Assembly: GCF_035594035.1 (NCBI RefSeq) | Contig: NZ_CP141588.1 | Location: forward strand, 1,447,501-1,511,500 | Origin: Sphingomonas sp. LY54 | Lineage (GTDB): Bacteria; Pseudomonadota; Alphaproteobacteria; Sphingomonadales; Sphingomonadaceae | DNA length: 64,000 bases | Reading direction: 5' to 3' | Shown: positions 55,079-63,648 of the stretch, piece by piece | Layout of the letters: each line of letters starts with the position of its first letter | Position numbering within the stretch: the stretch's first letter is position 1 | Translations under genes and position numbers: made by a program | The notes under the pieces: model-generated | Seen by the model: the letters and a program-made list of their open reading frames with translations, nothing else | Databases searched by the model: none | What the model was told of the DNA's origin: nothing

Positions 55079-55684
55079 ATGACCGTCTACAGCTATGTCA
55101 TAGAGCATGATTACGGGTTTGCTCCGAACCCGTTTCATGGCCCGTGCACGTTGGCCGGATGCAAGCCAGATATCCGCAAAGCGGCAAAGCTGGGTGATCT
55201 TATAATCGGCACCGGCGCCGTCTCGACTGGGCTCGAGCGGCACATGGTTTATTGGATGCGAGTCGACGAGATTATCGATTTCGCCCGATATTGGAGGGAT
55301 CGGCGGTTCCGCGCCAAGCGCCCGGACATGGAGGCGCCAGGGAAAATCGATCGCTTTGGAGACAATATCTACCGGCATGACCCCGAAACGGGCCTTTTCG
55401 TCCAAGCTTACTCGTTCCACAGCCACGGGGACGGCAGCTGCAATGAGAAGAATTTGAAGCGGGATACCGGCAAGACGGATCGCGTGCTGATTGGGCGGGA
55501 CTTCGCCTATTTCGGGGTGAAGGCGCCGGAAATTCCCGAGGAACTGCGCGACCTTATCAAGAAGGGTCCCAGCCACAAGTGCCGGTTCAGTCCGGCGCGC
55601 GCCAAAGCCTTCGAGGCTTGGGCGACGGGCCACCCGGAGCGCGGCTATGTCGCTAAGCCAACGCACTGGGCCTCACTGAAGTAG
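55079..55684 (+). CDS. Nucleotide modification associated domain 2 (Nmad2) protein
   Basis: 201 residues, three bases after the previous stop. The opening YSYVIEHDYGFAPNPFHG...CTLAGCKPDIRKAAKLGD is the Nmad2 pattern; GTG (IIGTGA) and a GRDFAYFG segment follow. This domain is known mainly from gene-neighbourhood studies of predicted DNA-base and nucleotide modification systems and has no proven activity. Its presence here, beside an HMUDK_hel protein, a MazG and a UDG, fits that association. Confidence 0.75.
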   Translation: MTVYSYVIEHDYGFAPNPFHGPCTLAGCKPDIRKAAKLGDLIIGTGAVSTGLERHMVYWMRVDEIIDFARYWRDRRFRAKRPDMEAPGKIDRFGDNIYRHDPETGLFVQAYSFHSHGDGSCNEKNLKRDTGKTDRVLIGRDFAYFGVKAPEIPEELRDLIKKGPSHKCRFSPARAKAFEAWATGHPERGYVAKPTHWASLK

Positions 55685-55755
55685 ACAGGCCGGTATCAAT
55701 CCTGCGATAGCGGCGACCCGATTTCCCGCTGTTGAGCCGTCAATCCCAGGACACA

Positions 55756-56766
55756 ATGACCCCCACCGCCGTCTACGACAGCTACTGGCGCTTTGCGGCC
55801 GAGCGCCACGCGATCTACGAGCGCCGCCTCACCAATCCGCAAGGGCCTTGGACGGACGATCCGATCCTCGCCGCCCACCGCTTCACCAACACCTATCGCG
55901 CCGCCGACCGGGTCAGCCAGTATCTCATCGGCGACGTCCAGTACCGTCCGGACCGGTCACAGGCGCCGGCGGAGCTCTTCTTCCGAACCCTGCTGTTCAA
56001 GATCTTCAACAAGATCGAGACGTGGGAGCTGATCGAAAGGCAGCTGGGGCCTGTCTCCTGGCAGAGCATCGATCTCGCCGCCGTCGATGCGCTGCTCGGC
56101 GAAGCGATGGGCCGCCGCGCGCGCATTTACTCGGCCGCCTACATCATGCCATCGCCGCAACTCGGCCACGCGCGCAAGCATGCCAACCACCTGGCGCTGC
56201 TCGCACGGATGATGGACGATGGGTTGCCGGCGCGCGTGGAACGCGCGCGTAGCCTCGCGGAGGTGTACGAGCTGCTCAGTCCCTATCCTGGGCTCGGGCC
56301 GTTCCTCACCTACCAATATGCGATCGACCTCAATTACTCGAACCTGCTCGATTTCTCGGAGGCGGATTTCGTCGTGGCCGGCCCGGGCGCGCTCGACGGC
56401 ATCGCCAAATGCTTCGAGGACACCGGTGGCCGCTCCGCGCGAGAAGTGATCGAATACATGGCCGACGTGCAGGACCGAGAGTTCGCCGCACGCGGGATTG
56501 ACTTCAAGGGGCTGTTCGGACGCAAGCTGCAGCTGATCGACTGCCAGAACATCTTCTGTGAAATTTCGAAATATGCGCGGGTCGCGCATCCCGAGGTTCG
56601 CGGCGTCAGTGGCCGCACCCGTATCAAGCAGTCGTATCGGCCGTCACCCCGAGCGGAGCCCGCTCCGTTCTTCCCGCCGCGTTGGAAATTAAATGTTCCG
56701 CTGAGAGACGCCAGGCTCTTGATGGCAGCGGAGCCGGCCCAAGGGCAGTTGTTCGCGCGCTTCTGA
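55756..56766 (+). CDS. HMUDK_hel / aGPT-PPlase-type base-modification protein
   Basis: 336 residues from ATG 55756 (AGGA five bases upstream). Residues 40-63 (HRFTNTYRAADRVSQYLI) are the hallmark of the 5-hydroxymethyluracil DNA kinase helical domain family, which includes the predicted alpha-glutamyl/putrescinyl thymine pyrophosphorylases. Predicted reactions of the family act on modified thymine or uracil in DNA, but most members are untested. No partner kinase is present. The C-terminal tail is basic and Pro-rich. 71 bases after the Nmad2 gene. Confidence 0.7.
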   Translation: MTPTAVYDSYWRFAAERHAIYERRLTNPQGPWTDDPILAAHRFTNTYRAADRVSQYLIGDVQYRPDRSQAPAELFFRTLLFKIFNKIETWELIERQLGPVSWQSIDLAAVDALLGEAMGRRARIYSAAYIMPSPQLGHARKHANHLALLARMMDDGLPARVERARSLAEVYELLSPYPGLGPFLTYQYAIDLNYSNLLDFSEADFVVAGPGALDGIAKCFEDTGGRSAREVIEYMADVQDREFAARGIDFKGLFGRKLQLIDCQNIFCEISKYARVAHPEVRGVSGRTRIKQSYRPSPRAEPAPFFPPRWKLNVPLRDARLLMAAEPAQGQLFARF

Positions 56767-56778
56767 TCACTTGACCAA

Positions 56779-57660
56779 ATGAGGGGTCAAAGGCCAGCAA
56801 GGGTCATAGGGGAGATGAATTTGGCCTTGTGGGAAATGCTTCGAGGGGAAAAGGGTGATCGGGGACCGAAAGGCGACCCGGGGCCGGCAGGCGGCTTTTG
56901 GTCGGCTGAGCGGATCAAGGAACGTCACGAGGCAGACAAGATCTTCTTCATACCAGACCCGGCGAACCTGAACGAAAAGCCGAAGTACGATCTAGACGGG
57001 GATTGGTTGCGCGGGGCTTCATACAACCTAAAGATGGGCGGTCAGGCATACGTCACGCCTGTTGAAGAACATGATCCAAAGAGCATTCGGACGCTAGGCT
57101 CGGAGGAGGCGTTCGTTATACCAGCAGGACAATTTGCGTTCCTTCTCACACATGAGGCTGTGCACGTTCCTGACAATGCCTTCGCCCTCCTCGCCTTGCG
57201 AGCTCGCGAACTACAGTTCAAAGGATTGATTAACGTCTCGGGGTTCCACATCGACCCGGGCTACTGTGGGCGCTTGGTGCTGGCGGTTTACAATGCGGGT
57301 CCCGGCGAGGTGCACCTCCGCGAGGGCCAGGTTCTGTTCGAAGTCTTTTTTGCGGATCTCGATCGTACCACCGAGAAGGCCTACGCTAAAAGCAGTAAGA
57401 AGAAGCCGCTCTTTAGGATTGAGCCGGAAATCATCTCTTCGATCGCTGGGAGGTTCGAAACGCTACCCGGCTTGAAGAAAAAGATCGAAGAGGTTGAAGC
57501 CGACCTTGAGGAACGCATCCACTCCTTGGAGCGTGAGCAGAGCGTCACACGCTGGGCCGCCGCTATTATCCTCGCCTTCCTTATAGCCTTTGGAGTTCGA
57601 CAGTGCGCTACGAGCGTAGCGTCCGCGCAAACGAGCATCGAGGACGCTGCCTATGGGTGA
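56779..57660 (+). CDS. Membrane-anchored dCTP deaminase/dUTPase-like protein with collagen-like N-terminus
   Basis: 293 residues (start uncertain; ATG 56815 is the alternative). Residues 23-38 are five Gly-x-y triplets of collagen type (GEKGDRGPKGDPGPAGG). Residues about 75-195 form a DCD/dUTPase-like jelly roll (GASYNLKMGG, HIDPGYCGRLVLAVYN). The catalytic Glu of dCTP deaminase (LEL/LEF) is Ala169 here, and the RSS..R motif is RARELQ, so deamination seems unlikely. A coiled coil (about 230-256) leads to one membrane helix (about 257-273). It could bind nucleotides and signal to the membrane. Confidence 0.75.
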   Translation: MRGQRPARVIGEMNLALWEMLRGEKGDRGPKGDPGPAGGFWSAERIKERHEADKIFFIPDPANLNEKPKYDLDGDWLRGASYNLKMGGQAYVTPVEEHDPKSIRTLGSEEAFVIPAGQFAFLLTHEAVHVPDNAFALLALRARELQFKGLINVSGFHIDPGYCGRLVLAVYNAGPGEVHLREGQVLFEVFFADLDRTTEKAYAKSSKKKPLFRIEPEIISSIAGRFETLPGLKKKIEEVEADLEERIHSLEREQSVTRWAAAIILAFLIAFGVRQCATSVASAQTSIEDAAYG

Positions 57661-58123
57661 GAAAGGATCAGGTAAGGGCCTAAAGCCCACGGACAGAGCA
57701 CGCTGGTTTTTTCGATCGTGGTGGCTGCTCACCGCAACAGCTCCGGTGATAGTGATCATCCTCGTAGCTCACGCCGAGCCGCACCGACTGGCGGAGTTCG
57801 CGAAACAGGGGCTGGTGCAGCCCACTATCGCCGCTCTCGTTGCGACGAGCGTCGTTTTGAGTATGCGGATGACGTGGGGTCGATACTCGAATGATAGGCG
57901 GAAAGGCAGCATCTCGGCCTCTAGCGCGACAATCGCGGTGAGGCTCTGGGCGATCTGCTTCGCTTTGCTAATGGGGTCGATGCTCCTGACGGCCGTTGTC
58001 GCCCGCCTGCCAGACGATCTGTTTGCCCGAACCGACGCGCACGCCAAATCTGTCGAGACCCAGCTGGAAGTGAGCGCCAACCAATCTGCTCCCGCCGTAG
58101 CCAGGGCTAAGGTCACCCAGTGA
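57653..58123 (+). CDS. Small membrane protein of the modification operon
   Basis: 156 residues with three hydrophobic helices (about 23-40, 56-70, 95-115) and a charged N-terminus GEKGSGKGLKP. It overlaps the preceding gene by eight bases and the next by four. No recognised domain. Being coupled to a membrane-anchored DCD-like protein, it is likely its membrane partner, perhaps a pore-forming effector; this is a guess from context only. Confidence 0.65.
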   Translation: MGEKGSGKGLKPTDRARWFFRSWWLLTATAPVIVIILVAHAEPHRLAEFAKQGLVQPTIAALVATSVVLSMRMTWGRYSNDRRKGSISASSATIAVRLWAICFALLMGSMLLTAVVARLPDDLFARTDAHAKSVETQLEVSANQSAPAVARAKVTQ

Positions 58124-59346
58124 CTGCGTTTCTAGCCCTTGAGCAGGTGCGGCGGCAGTTGGCGCCGCGCCGGAACTTCACCGGCGACCTGATGCTCGAC
58201 GAATATCAGCGATACGCCGGGGCGCTCAACCGGACGGGCCTGAGGGAGGACGCTGCGCGTGATTTCCTCATGATGGGGCTGTTCGGCGAAACCGGAAGCT
58301 TGCTCAGCGAGGTGAAGAAGAAGCAGCGGGACAAGCGCGCCTATCTCTCCTACCGCGCCTCCTCCGTGGAGGAGCTGGGCGATGTGCTCTGGTATTTCGC
58401 TAATGTGGCGCGGCTGGTTCCGGTCCAGCTGTCGGAACTCGCTGCGCGTGCCGTCCAGAGCCGCGGCTGGGGGTTTAAAGGAACGCAGCATCGCCCCCGC
58501 ACTTTCGCCGCGCTCCAGCAGGCCGGACGCAATTTCGGCGAGCCGGCAAGCGGGCGGCAGGTCGAGCGTCGCCTGCTCATACTGGCTAGTCGCGTCGGCG
58601 CCCTCGTCGAGATCGGCCGCAGCTCGAACGCTGAGCGGGAGACTATCATCCAGTCGATGGTCGAAATTTTACGTGGGCTCATCGCCGCGGCGGATATCGC
58701 TCACCTCAGCCTCGACGAAGCCGCTCAGTTCAGCCTTGCCAAGTCTCTCGACCGGTTCCCGGTGGTTCGCGATTGGGGCACATCGTTCGATGACGAATTC
58801 GATGCCGACGAGCAGCTCCCGAGGCGGATGGAGATCACTTTTCGGGAGAAGCTGACCTCAAAGGGTGCACCTTATGTCATCCAGCAATGGCACGGCATCA
58901 ACGTGGGTGACCGGCTGACCGACAATGCGCAGATTCCGGACGATTACCGCTACCACGACGTCTTTCACCTCTCCTACATCGCCTTCCTTGGCTGGTCGCC
59001 AGTCATGCGTTCGCTCCTCCGCCTCAAGCGAAAGAGTCGGCCCGAAATCGACGAGCAACAGGATGGGGCGCGCGCGATCATCACCGAGGAAGGCATTTCG
59101 AACTGGATATTCGCGCACGGGCTGCGTCATCATGCCTTCGAGGGAGTGACCCGACTGGATTACGGGCTGCTGAAGATGATCCGGCAGATGGTGAAGGGCT
59201 ACGAAGTCGAGTGCCGGCCGCTGTGGATGTGGGAGGAAGCGGTAATCCGCGGGTTCGAGGTGTTTCGCGAGCTTCGAAAGAACAAGGGCGGCGTCGTCGT
59301 CGCCGACATGATCCGCCATCGCCTCATCTACCGGCCGCTGAAGTGA
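58120..59346 (+). CDS. MazG-like nucleotide pyrophosphohydrolase with C-terminal extension
   Basis: 408 residues from GTG 58120, overlapping the previous stop. Residues about 24-100 are a MazG-type helical NTP-PPase: GLFGETGSLLSEVKK with E57 and E64, and EELGDVLWYF with E85 and D88. In the usual ExxE pair the second acid is Ser60, so metal binding may be altered. A second region (about 220-400) holds conserved YHDVFHLSY and HGLRHHAFEG segments with many His residues that may make a further metal site. Expected to remove modified or deoxy NTPs. Confidence 0.78.
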   Translation: MTAFLALEQVRRQLAPRRNFTGDLMLDEYQRYAGALNRTGLREDAARDFLMMGLFGETGSLLSEVKKKQRDKRAYLSYRASSVEELGDVLWYFANVARLVPVQLSELAARAVQSRGWGFKGTQHRPRTFAALQQAGRNFGEPASGRQVERRLLILASRVGALVEIGRSSNAERETIIQSMVEILRGLIAAADIAHLSLDEAAQFSLAKSLDRFPVVRDWGTSFDDEFDADEQLPRRMEITFREKLTSKGAPYVIQQWHGINVGDRLTDNAQIPDDYRYHDVFHLSYIAFLGWSPVMRSLLRLKRKSRPEIDEQQDGARAIITEEGISNWIFAHGLRHHAFEGVTRLDYGLLKMIRQMVKGYEVECRPLWMWEEAVIRGFEVFRELRKNKGGVVVADMIRHRLIYRPLK

Positions 59347-59981
59347 GTGTCGCACCGGCGCTGGAGGAATTCATCCGAGGTGTCGCCGCGCTCCGGATGG
59401 ACGGCTGCTTCAATCCCTATGCGGACCGTTACGATCCTTTCGACGTCGAAGACGCGCCGATGCTTCGCCGGTCCAATCTGCGGCACGTCCTGGGCGTCGC
59501 GGCCAAGACGGGTGTCGCCGATCTTTGGGTCGGCCTTGAACTTGGCCACAACGGAGGACGCCGCACCGGGCTTGCCATGACCGATGACATGCACCTTCAC
59601 GCGCATGGTGACCGTTTCGGAGTGGCAAACCGGTTGCGTTCTCCGACGAAGGCGGGCCCGGCGAAAGAGATGACCGCCGGCATTGTTTGGGAAGCGCTGA
59701 GTAGGATAGAGCGGCCAGTGTTTCTCTGGAACGTTGTTCCAGTTCACCCGCATCGCCCCTCGGAGCCCCTGTCTAACCGCCGGCACACCGCAACCGAGCG
59801 GGAAGTCTGCTTGCCTCACCTGCATTTTCTCGTGGAATTGCTGCAGCCGATGCGGATCGTCACAGTGGGCAACGACGCGTCCGCGGCATTGAAGCGGTGC
59901 GGCTATCCTCACGTGCCGGTGCGGCATCCCGCCTTCGGGGGAAAGCGCCAGTTTCTCGAGCAAGTTGCCGCTCTCGACTAG
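59343..59981 (+). CDS. Uracil-DNA-glycosylase-superfamily protein
   Basis: 212 residues from GTG 59343, overlapping the previous stop by four bases. UDG-type pattern: FNPYADRYDPFD near 23-34, LWVGLELGHNGGRRTGLAMTD (cut here: GLELGHNGG at 64-72, RRTG), and the closing block LWNVVPVHPHRP (128-139) matching the family's second active-site motif. Catalytic details differ from classical UNG (GQDPYH). Might remove or recognise a modified base. Last gene of the operon and of the island. Confidence 0.75.
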   Translation: MSVAPALEEFIRGVAALRMDGCFNPYADRYDPFDVEDAPMLRRSNLRHVLGVAAKTGVADLWVGLELGHNGGRRTGLAMTDDMHLHAHGDRFGVANRLRSPTKAGPAKEMTAGIVWEALSRIERPVFLWNVVPVHPHRPSEPLSNRRHTATEREVCLPHLHFLVELLQPMRIVTVGNDASAALKRCGYPHVPVRHPAFGGKRQFLEQVAALD

Positions 59982-60367
59982 TTGCCCGCGGCTTCGAACG
60001 AGGGGCTGACTCATCGCTAGACAGGCACACACAACTGCTCCACAAGGGTTCGGCAATTTTGCGAAAACCGCGGAAATCCGTGGCTTTGGGCGAGAGCTAT
60101 TCTGGTCTGGAATCCTCTCTCCCCGACCATTTTCTTATCCAGCGGCATCATACCGTAACAGCCACAGGCCCGGGTTGAACCGGATGGTAAATGGCCGTGC
60201 GCTATCGACGGTCTGCAGCCGGGCTGGTCTGGTCCTATCCGGCGGCGGCGGACCCGAACCCCACTTTGCGGTCCGCCGCCAGCCGCTGCCCTCCCCACCG
60301 AAACGCTTCCCAAGCGCGCCGCGGCGCTGATAGAAGCGGCCCACCAGGAAACGGGGAAGTGCACCGC
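59982..60367. other. Right island junction region
   Basis: About 385 bases with no convincing gene. It holds the end of the modification operon, attR (60110-60133) and the first chromosomal bases beyond. A weak hairpin candidate is near 59955-60000. The GGGGAA that precedes the next gene's start lies at 60353-60358. Confidence 0.5.
60110..60133 (+). repeat. attR (copy of tRNA-Pro 3' end)
   Basis: Identical over 24 bases to 40132-40155, including the CCA end and TTTT. No other tRNA part is present here, so this is the scar left by integration, not a tRNA gene. Preceded by GTCTG instead of GGTTC. Confidence 0.9.
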
Positions 60368-60838
60368 GTGAAGCGCGAACGGCCGGTCATCGGATGGCGC
60401 GAATGGGTGCAGCTCCCGGAGCTGCTCGACGTGCCGATCAAAGCCAAGATCGACACTGGCGCGCGCACCTCCTCGATCCACAGTTTCGGCACGCGCCGCT
60501 TCACCGAGCGGGGCGCGCCTTGGGTCGAATTCCTGCTCCACCCGTTCCAGCGCCAGGCACGCCCGGAATTCGCGGTTCGGGCCGCGATCAAGGACGAACG
60601 GCTGGTGCGCAGCTCCAACGGCGCCGCCGAGGCCCGCATCGTCGTCGAGACGGTCGCTCGGCTCGGCGCAACCGACTGGCCGATCGAGTTGACCCTCGCC
60701 GACCGCGACGTCATGGGCTTCCGCATGCTGCTCGGCCGCGAGGCGATCCGACGGCGATTCCTCATCGATCCAGGGCGCAGTTACCGGCAATCCGACCGGC
60801 ATCTCGCCCCGCACTGTCCGGACCAGCCCATTTCATGA
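60368..60838 (+). CDS. Retropepsin-like/ATP-dependent zinc protease family protein (RimK-linked)
   Basis: 156 residues. [12 protein letters not shown], then [13 protein letters not shown], a retropepsin-like D-T-G-A motif used by the RloA/RimB-type family (once called zinc proteases), and [10 protein letters not shown] near the C-terminus. This family is usually encoded with RimK. GTG 60368 is used; GTG 60359 is an equal alternative. Its stop overlaps the rimK start by four bases. Confidence 0.85.
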   Translation: MKRERPVIGWREWVQLPELLDVPIKAKIDTGARTSSIHSFGTRRFTERGAPWVEFLLHPFQRQARPEFAVRAAIKDERLVRSSNGAAEARIVVETVARLGATDWPIELTLADRDVMGFRMLLGREAIRRRFLIDPGRSYRQSDRHLAPHCPDQPIS

Positions 60839-61740
60839 AGATCGCCCTGCTCTGCCGCAGCCCGCAGCTCTATTCCCACCAGAGGATCATGGAGGCGGCG
60901 CGGCAGCGCGGTCACGAGATCGATCCAATCAACCATCTGCGCTGCACGATCGACATCGCCTCGCACCGGCCCAAGGTCCATTATCAGGGCCGCACCCTCA
61001 CCGATTACGATGCGGTGATCCCGCGCATCGGGGCCTCGGTCACGTTCTTCGGAACGGCGGTGGTCCGCCAGTTCGAGATGATGCGCGTTTATTCGGTCAA
61101 TGAATCGGTCGCGATCTCACGCTCGCGCGACAAGTTGCGCAGTCTGCAATTGCTGTCGCGCAAGGGCATCGGCCTGCCGGTTACCGTCTTCGCCCACAAG
61201 ACGTCCAACGCCGAGGACATCATCAAGCTCGCGGGCGGCGCGCCGGTGGTGATCAAATTGCTCGAAGGCACGCAGGGGATCGGGGTGGTGCTGGGCGAGA
61301 CGCCCAAAGCGGCGGAGAGCATCATCCAGGCGTTCGGCGGCGTGAACACGAACATCCTCGTCCAGGAATATATCGAGGAAGCAAAGGGCGAGGACATACG
61401 CTGCCTGGTGATCGGAGACCGCGTCGTCGCGTCGATGAAGCGCAGCGGCCGCGAGGGCGAATTCCGCTCCAACCTCCATCGCGGCGGATCGGCCAAGCCG
61501 ATCAAGATCACCGCGCAGGAACGCACCACCGCGATCGGCGCGGCCAAGGCGATGGGCCTCAACGTGTGCGGCGTCGACATGCTGCGCTCCAACCACGGAC
61601 CGGTGGTGATGGAGGTCAATAGCTCGCCGGGCCTCGAAGGGGTCGAACAGGCGACCGGCGTCGATGTCGCCGGCAAGATCATCGAATTCATCGAGAAGAA
61701 TGCCATGCCCGGAAAGACCCGCACGCGCGGGAAGGGCTGA
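60835..61740 (+). CDS. rimK: RimK family alpha-L-glutamate ligase
   Basis: 301 residues, ATP-grasp fold. Typical segments: [43 protein letters not shown] (ATP-binding lid), and the closing [13 protein letters not shown]. It adds glutamate to the C-terminus of ribosomal protein S6 or to a related substrate. ATG 60835 is set by the four-base overlap. Middle gene of the common trio with the zinc-protease-like gene and a desuccinylase-type gene. Confidence 0.93.
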   Translation: MKIALLCRSPQLYSHQRIMEAARQRGHEIDPINHLRCTIDIASHRPKVHYQGRTLTDYDAVIPRIGASVTFFGTAVVRQFEMMRVYSVNESVAISRSRDKLRSLQLLSRKGIGLPVTVFAHKTSNAEDIIKLAGGAPVVIKLLEGTQGIGVVLGETPKAAESIIQAFGGVNTNILVQEYIEEAKGEDIRCLVIGDRVVASMKRSGREGEFRSNLHRGGSAKPIKITAQERTTAIGAAKAMGLNVCGVDMLRSNHGPVVMEVNSSPGLEGVEQATGVDVAGKIIEFIEKNAMPGKTRTRGKG

Positions 61741-61741
61741 G

Positions 61742-62776
61742 ATGGCGCGGGGGGCGTTCACGATCGGCGAGGAGCAGGTCGCGGCGGGCGAGCAGAGGCT
61801 GGTCAGCCTGAAGCTGAGCGCGCTCTCCAACCGCACGCCGATGAACCTGCCGGTTTCGGTGATCCACGGCACCCGCGAGGGCCCGACCCTGTTCGTCAGC
61901 GCCGCCGTCCATGGCGACGAGCTTACCGGGGTGGCGATCTGCCGGCGCCTGCTGGCGTCGAAGGCGCTGGCGGTGACCCGCGGCACCCTCCTGATCGTGC
62001 CGATCGTCAACGCCTTCGGCTTCATCGGCCACAGCCGCTATCTGCCCGACCGGCGCGATCTCAACCGCAGCTTCCCCGGCAGCCCGCGCGGCTCGCTCGC
62101 CGCCCAGCTCGCCCACCTTTTCCTCAACGAGGTGGTGGCGCGGTGCGACTATGGCATCGACCTCCACAGCGCGGCGATCCACCGCGCCAACCTGCCGCAG
62201 ATCAGGGTCGACAGCCACGACGCGGCCTCGCTCGCCTTCGCTGAAGCCTTCGCCGCGCCGATCATCGTTCACAGCGCATTGCGCGAGGGCTCGCTGCGCC
62301 AGGCGGCGCGGGCGCGCGGCGTGCCGGTGATCGTCTATGAAGCCGGCGAAGGGCTGCGCGTGGACGCGCTCTCGGTCAGCGTCGGCCTGCAGGGCGTGCT
62401 GCGCGCCATGGCCTTTCTCGGCATGATCCCGAAGCGGAAGGGTCGGCAGAGACCGGCGGTGCTCTCGACCAGCAGCCGCTGGGTCCGCGCCGAGGAAAGC
62501 GGCCTCTTCCGCCCGTTCAAGACGACTGGCGCGCATGTCCGCGAGGGTGAGCGCATCGGCGTGGTCGCCGATCCCTATGGCGGCAAGGAAAGCGACCTGT
62601 TCGCAAGCCTCACCGGCATCCTCATCGGCCGCGCCAACAACCCCGCGGTCAACCAGGGCGACGCCCTGTTCCACATCGCGATGGTCGAGAATGCCTCGCG
62701 GCTCGGCGCGCATTACGAGCGGCTCGAGAAAGAGCTCGATACCGAGCGGCTGCTCGACGAAGACGAGATCCTTTAG
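61742..62776 (+). CDS. Succinylglutamate desuccinylase/aspartoacylase family protein
   Basis: 344 residues. Zinc site of the M14-like AstE/ASPA family: AAVHGDELTG (H and E), YGIDLHSA with D and H, and a later YEAGEG segment. The C-terminal part (about 250-330) is a lipoyl-like beta-rich domain. It hydrolyses an acyl or glutamyl bond; a role with RimK (removing glutamates) is plausible. ATG follows the rimK stop by one base. Confidence 0.9.
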   Translation: MARGAFTIGEEQVAAGEQRLVSLKLSALSNRTPMNLPVSVIHGTREGPTLFVSAAVHGDELTGVAICRRLLASKALAVTRGTLLIVPIVNAFGFIGHSRYLPDRRDLNRSFPGSPRGSLAAQLAHLFLNEVVARCDYGIDLHSAAIHRANLPQIRVDSHDAASLAFAEAFAAPIIVHSALREGSLRQAARARGVPVIVYEAGEGLRVDALSVSVGLQGVLRAMAFLGMIPKRKGRQRPAVLSTSSRWVRAEESGLFRPFKTTGAHVREGERIGVVADPYGGKESDLFASLTGILIGRANNPAVNQGDALFHIAMVENASRLGAHYERLEKELDTERLLDEDEIL

Positions 62777-62807
62777 GAGGCTACGCCCGGCTTGCGCTGG
62801 AGAGCGA

Positions 62808-63620
62808 TCAGGTCGCGAAGTCGGGATCGAGGCGGTAGGCCTTGCGCAGCAGAGCCGGCCAGGCGAGCGCGCCGGCGGCAAGCTTCAGGCCCATCTTGCC
62901 CTGCTGGGCGGTAACCTCGGGCGATCCCTGCGGCGGATTATTGATATTCCCCTCGCCGGCCGAGAGCGCCATGATCTGCGCCTGACAGGCGCGTTCGAGG
63001 AAATAGAGTTTCAGGAAGGCCTCGCCGACGGTGTCGCCGACTGCGAGCGTGCCGTGGTTGCGCAGCAGCATCGCGCCCTTGTCGCCCAGGTCCGCGACCA
63101 GCCGCTCGCGCTCGTCGAGATCGACCGCCACGCCCTCATAATCGTGGAAGGCGACGTCGTCGCGGATCAGCATCGCGGTCTGGGTGAGCGGTAGCAGCCC
63201 CTCGGCATGGGCCGACACGGCCTGGCCCTGCGGCGTGTGGAGATGCATCACCGCCTGCGCGTCCTCGCGCGCCATGTGGATCGCCGAATGGATCGTGAAG
63301 CCGGCCGGATTGGTGATGAAGGGCGACGGCTCGACCGGCAGCCCGTTCATCTCGACCTTGACCAGGCTGGACGCGGTCACCTCCTCGAACATCAAATTGT
63401 ACGGGTTGAGCAGGAAATGGTGCTCGGGGCCCGGGATGCGCGCCGATAGGTGGGTGAAGATGAGGTCGTCCCAGCCATAATGAGCGACCAGACGGTAGGC
63501 GGCAGCGAGATCGACGCGGATCTTCCACTCCTCGGCGCCGACCTTGCCCTCAAGGCTCGGAATCTCGACCGAGCTGAGCGGCGTCGCCGTCATTCTGGTC
63601 ATCGCGTCGACGCGGCCCAT
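62808..63620 (-). CDS. Class II aldolase/adducin family protein
   Basis: 270 residues. Zinc ligands HLHTPQGQAVS and the later LLRNHG segment, and an early THLSARIPG, are typical of the aldolase/adducin (AraD-like) family. Ends with a helical segment. ATG 63620 is preceded by AGGAGAG; the open frame continues upstream but looks non-coding. Substrate (sugar phosphate or other) unknown. Probably in one transcription unit with the isomerase gene upstream. Confidence 0.9.
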   Translation of the reverse strand: MGRVDAMTRMTATPLSSVEIPSLEGKVGAEEWKIRVDLAAAYRLVAHYGWDDLIFTHLSARIPGPEHHFLLNPYNLMFEEVTASSLVKVEMNGLPVEPSPFITNPAGFTIHSAIHMAREDAQAVMHLHTPQGQAVSAHAEGLLPLTQTAMLIRDDVAFHDYEGVAVDLDERERLVADLGDKGAMLLRNHGTLAVGDTVGEAFLKLYFLERACQAQIMALSAGEGNINNPPQGSPEVTAQQGKMGLKLAAGALAWPALLRKAYRLDPDFAT

Positions 63621-63648
63621 GCGTTCTCTCCTGTCCTTTTGCCTCGTT

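Larger units (their letters stand above)
40132..60133. mobile_element. Integrated genomic island at tRNA-Pro (about 20 kb)
   Basis: Bounded by a perfect 24-bp direct repeat (attL 40132-40155 in the tRNA 3' end; attR 60110-60133). Contains a tyrosine integrase 104 bases inside attL, a short MobA/MobL-like protein, a complete type I restriction-modification system and a seven-gene nucleotide/base-modification operon. Core-type genes lie on both outer sides. No phage structural genes and no conjugation apparatus are present, so it looks like a defence-cargo integrative island, possibly mobilised by another element. Confidence 0.9.

Noticed and set aside
45640..59981. BREX, DISARM or Dnd-type system
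   Set aside because: No PglX/PglZ/BrxC, DrmA/B or dnd genes; the methylase set is a standard type I hsdMSR.
60110..60133. Second tRNA-Pro gene
   Set aside because: Only the last 20 bases of the tRNA are present; no acceptor 5' half or anticodon arm, so it is attR.
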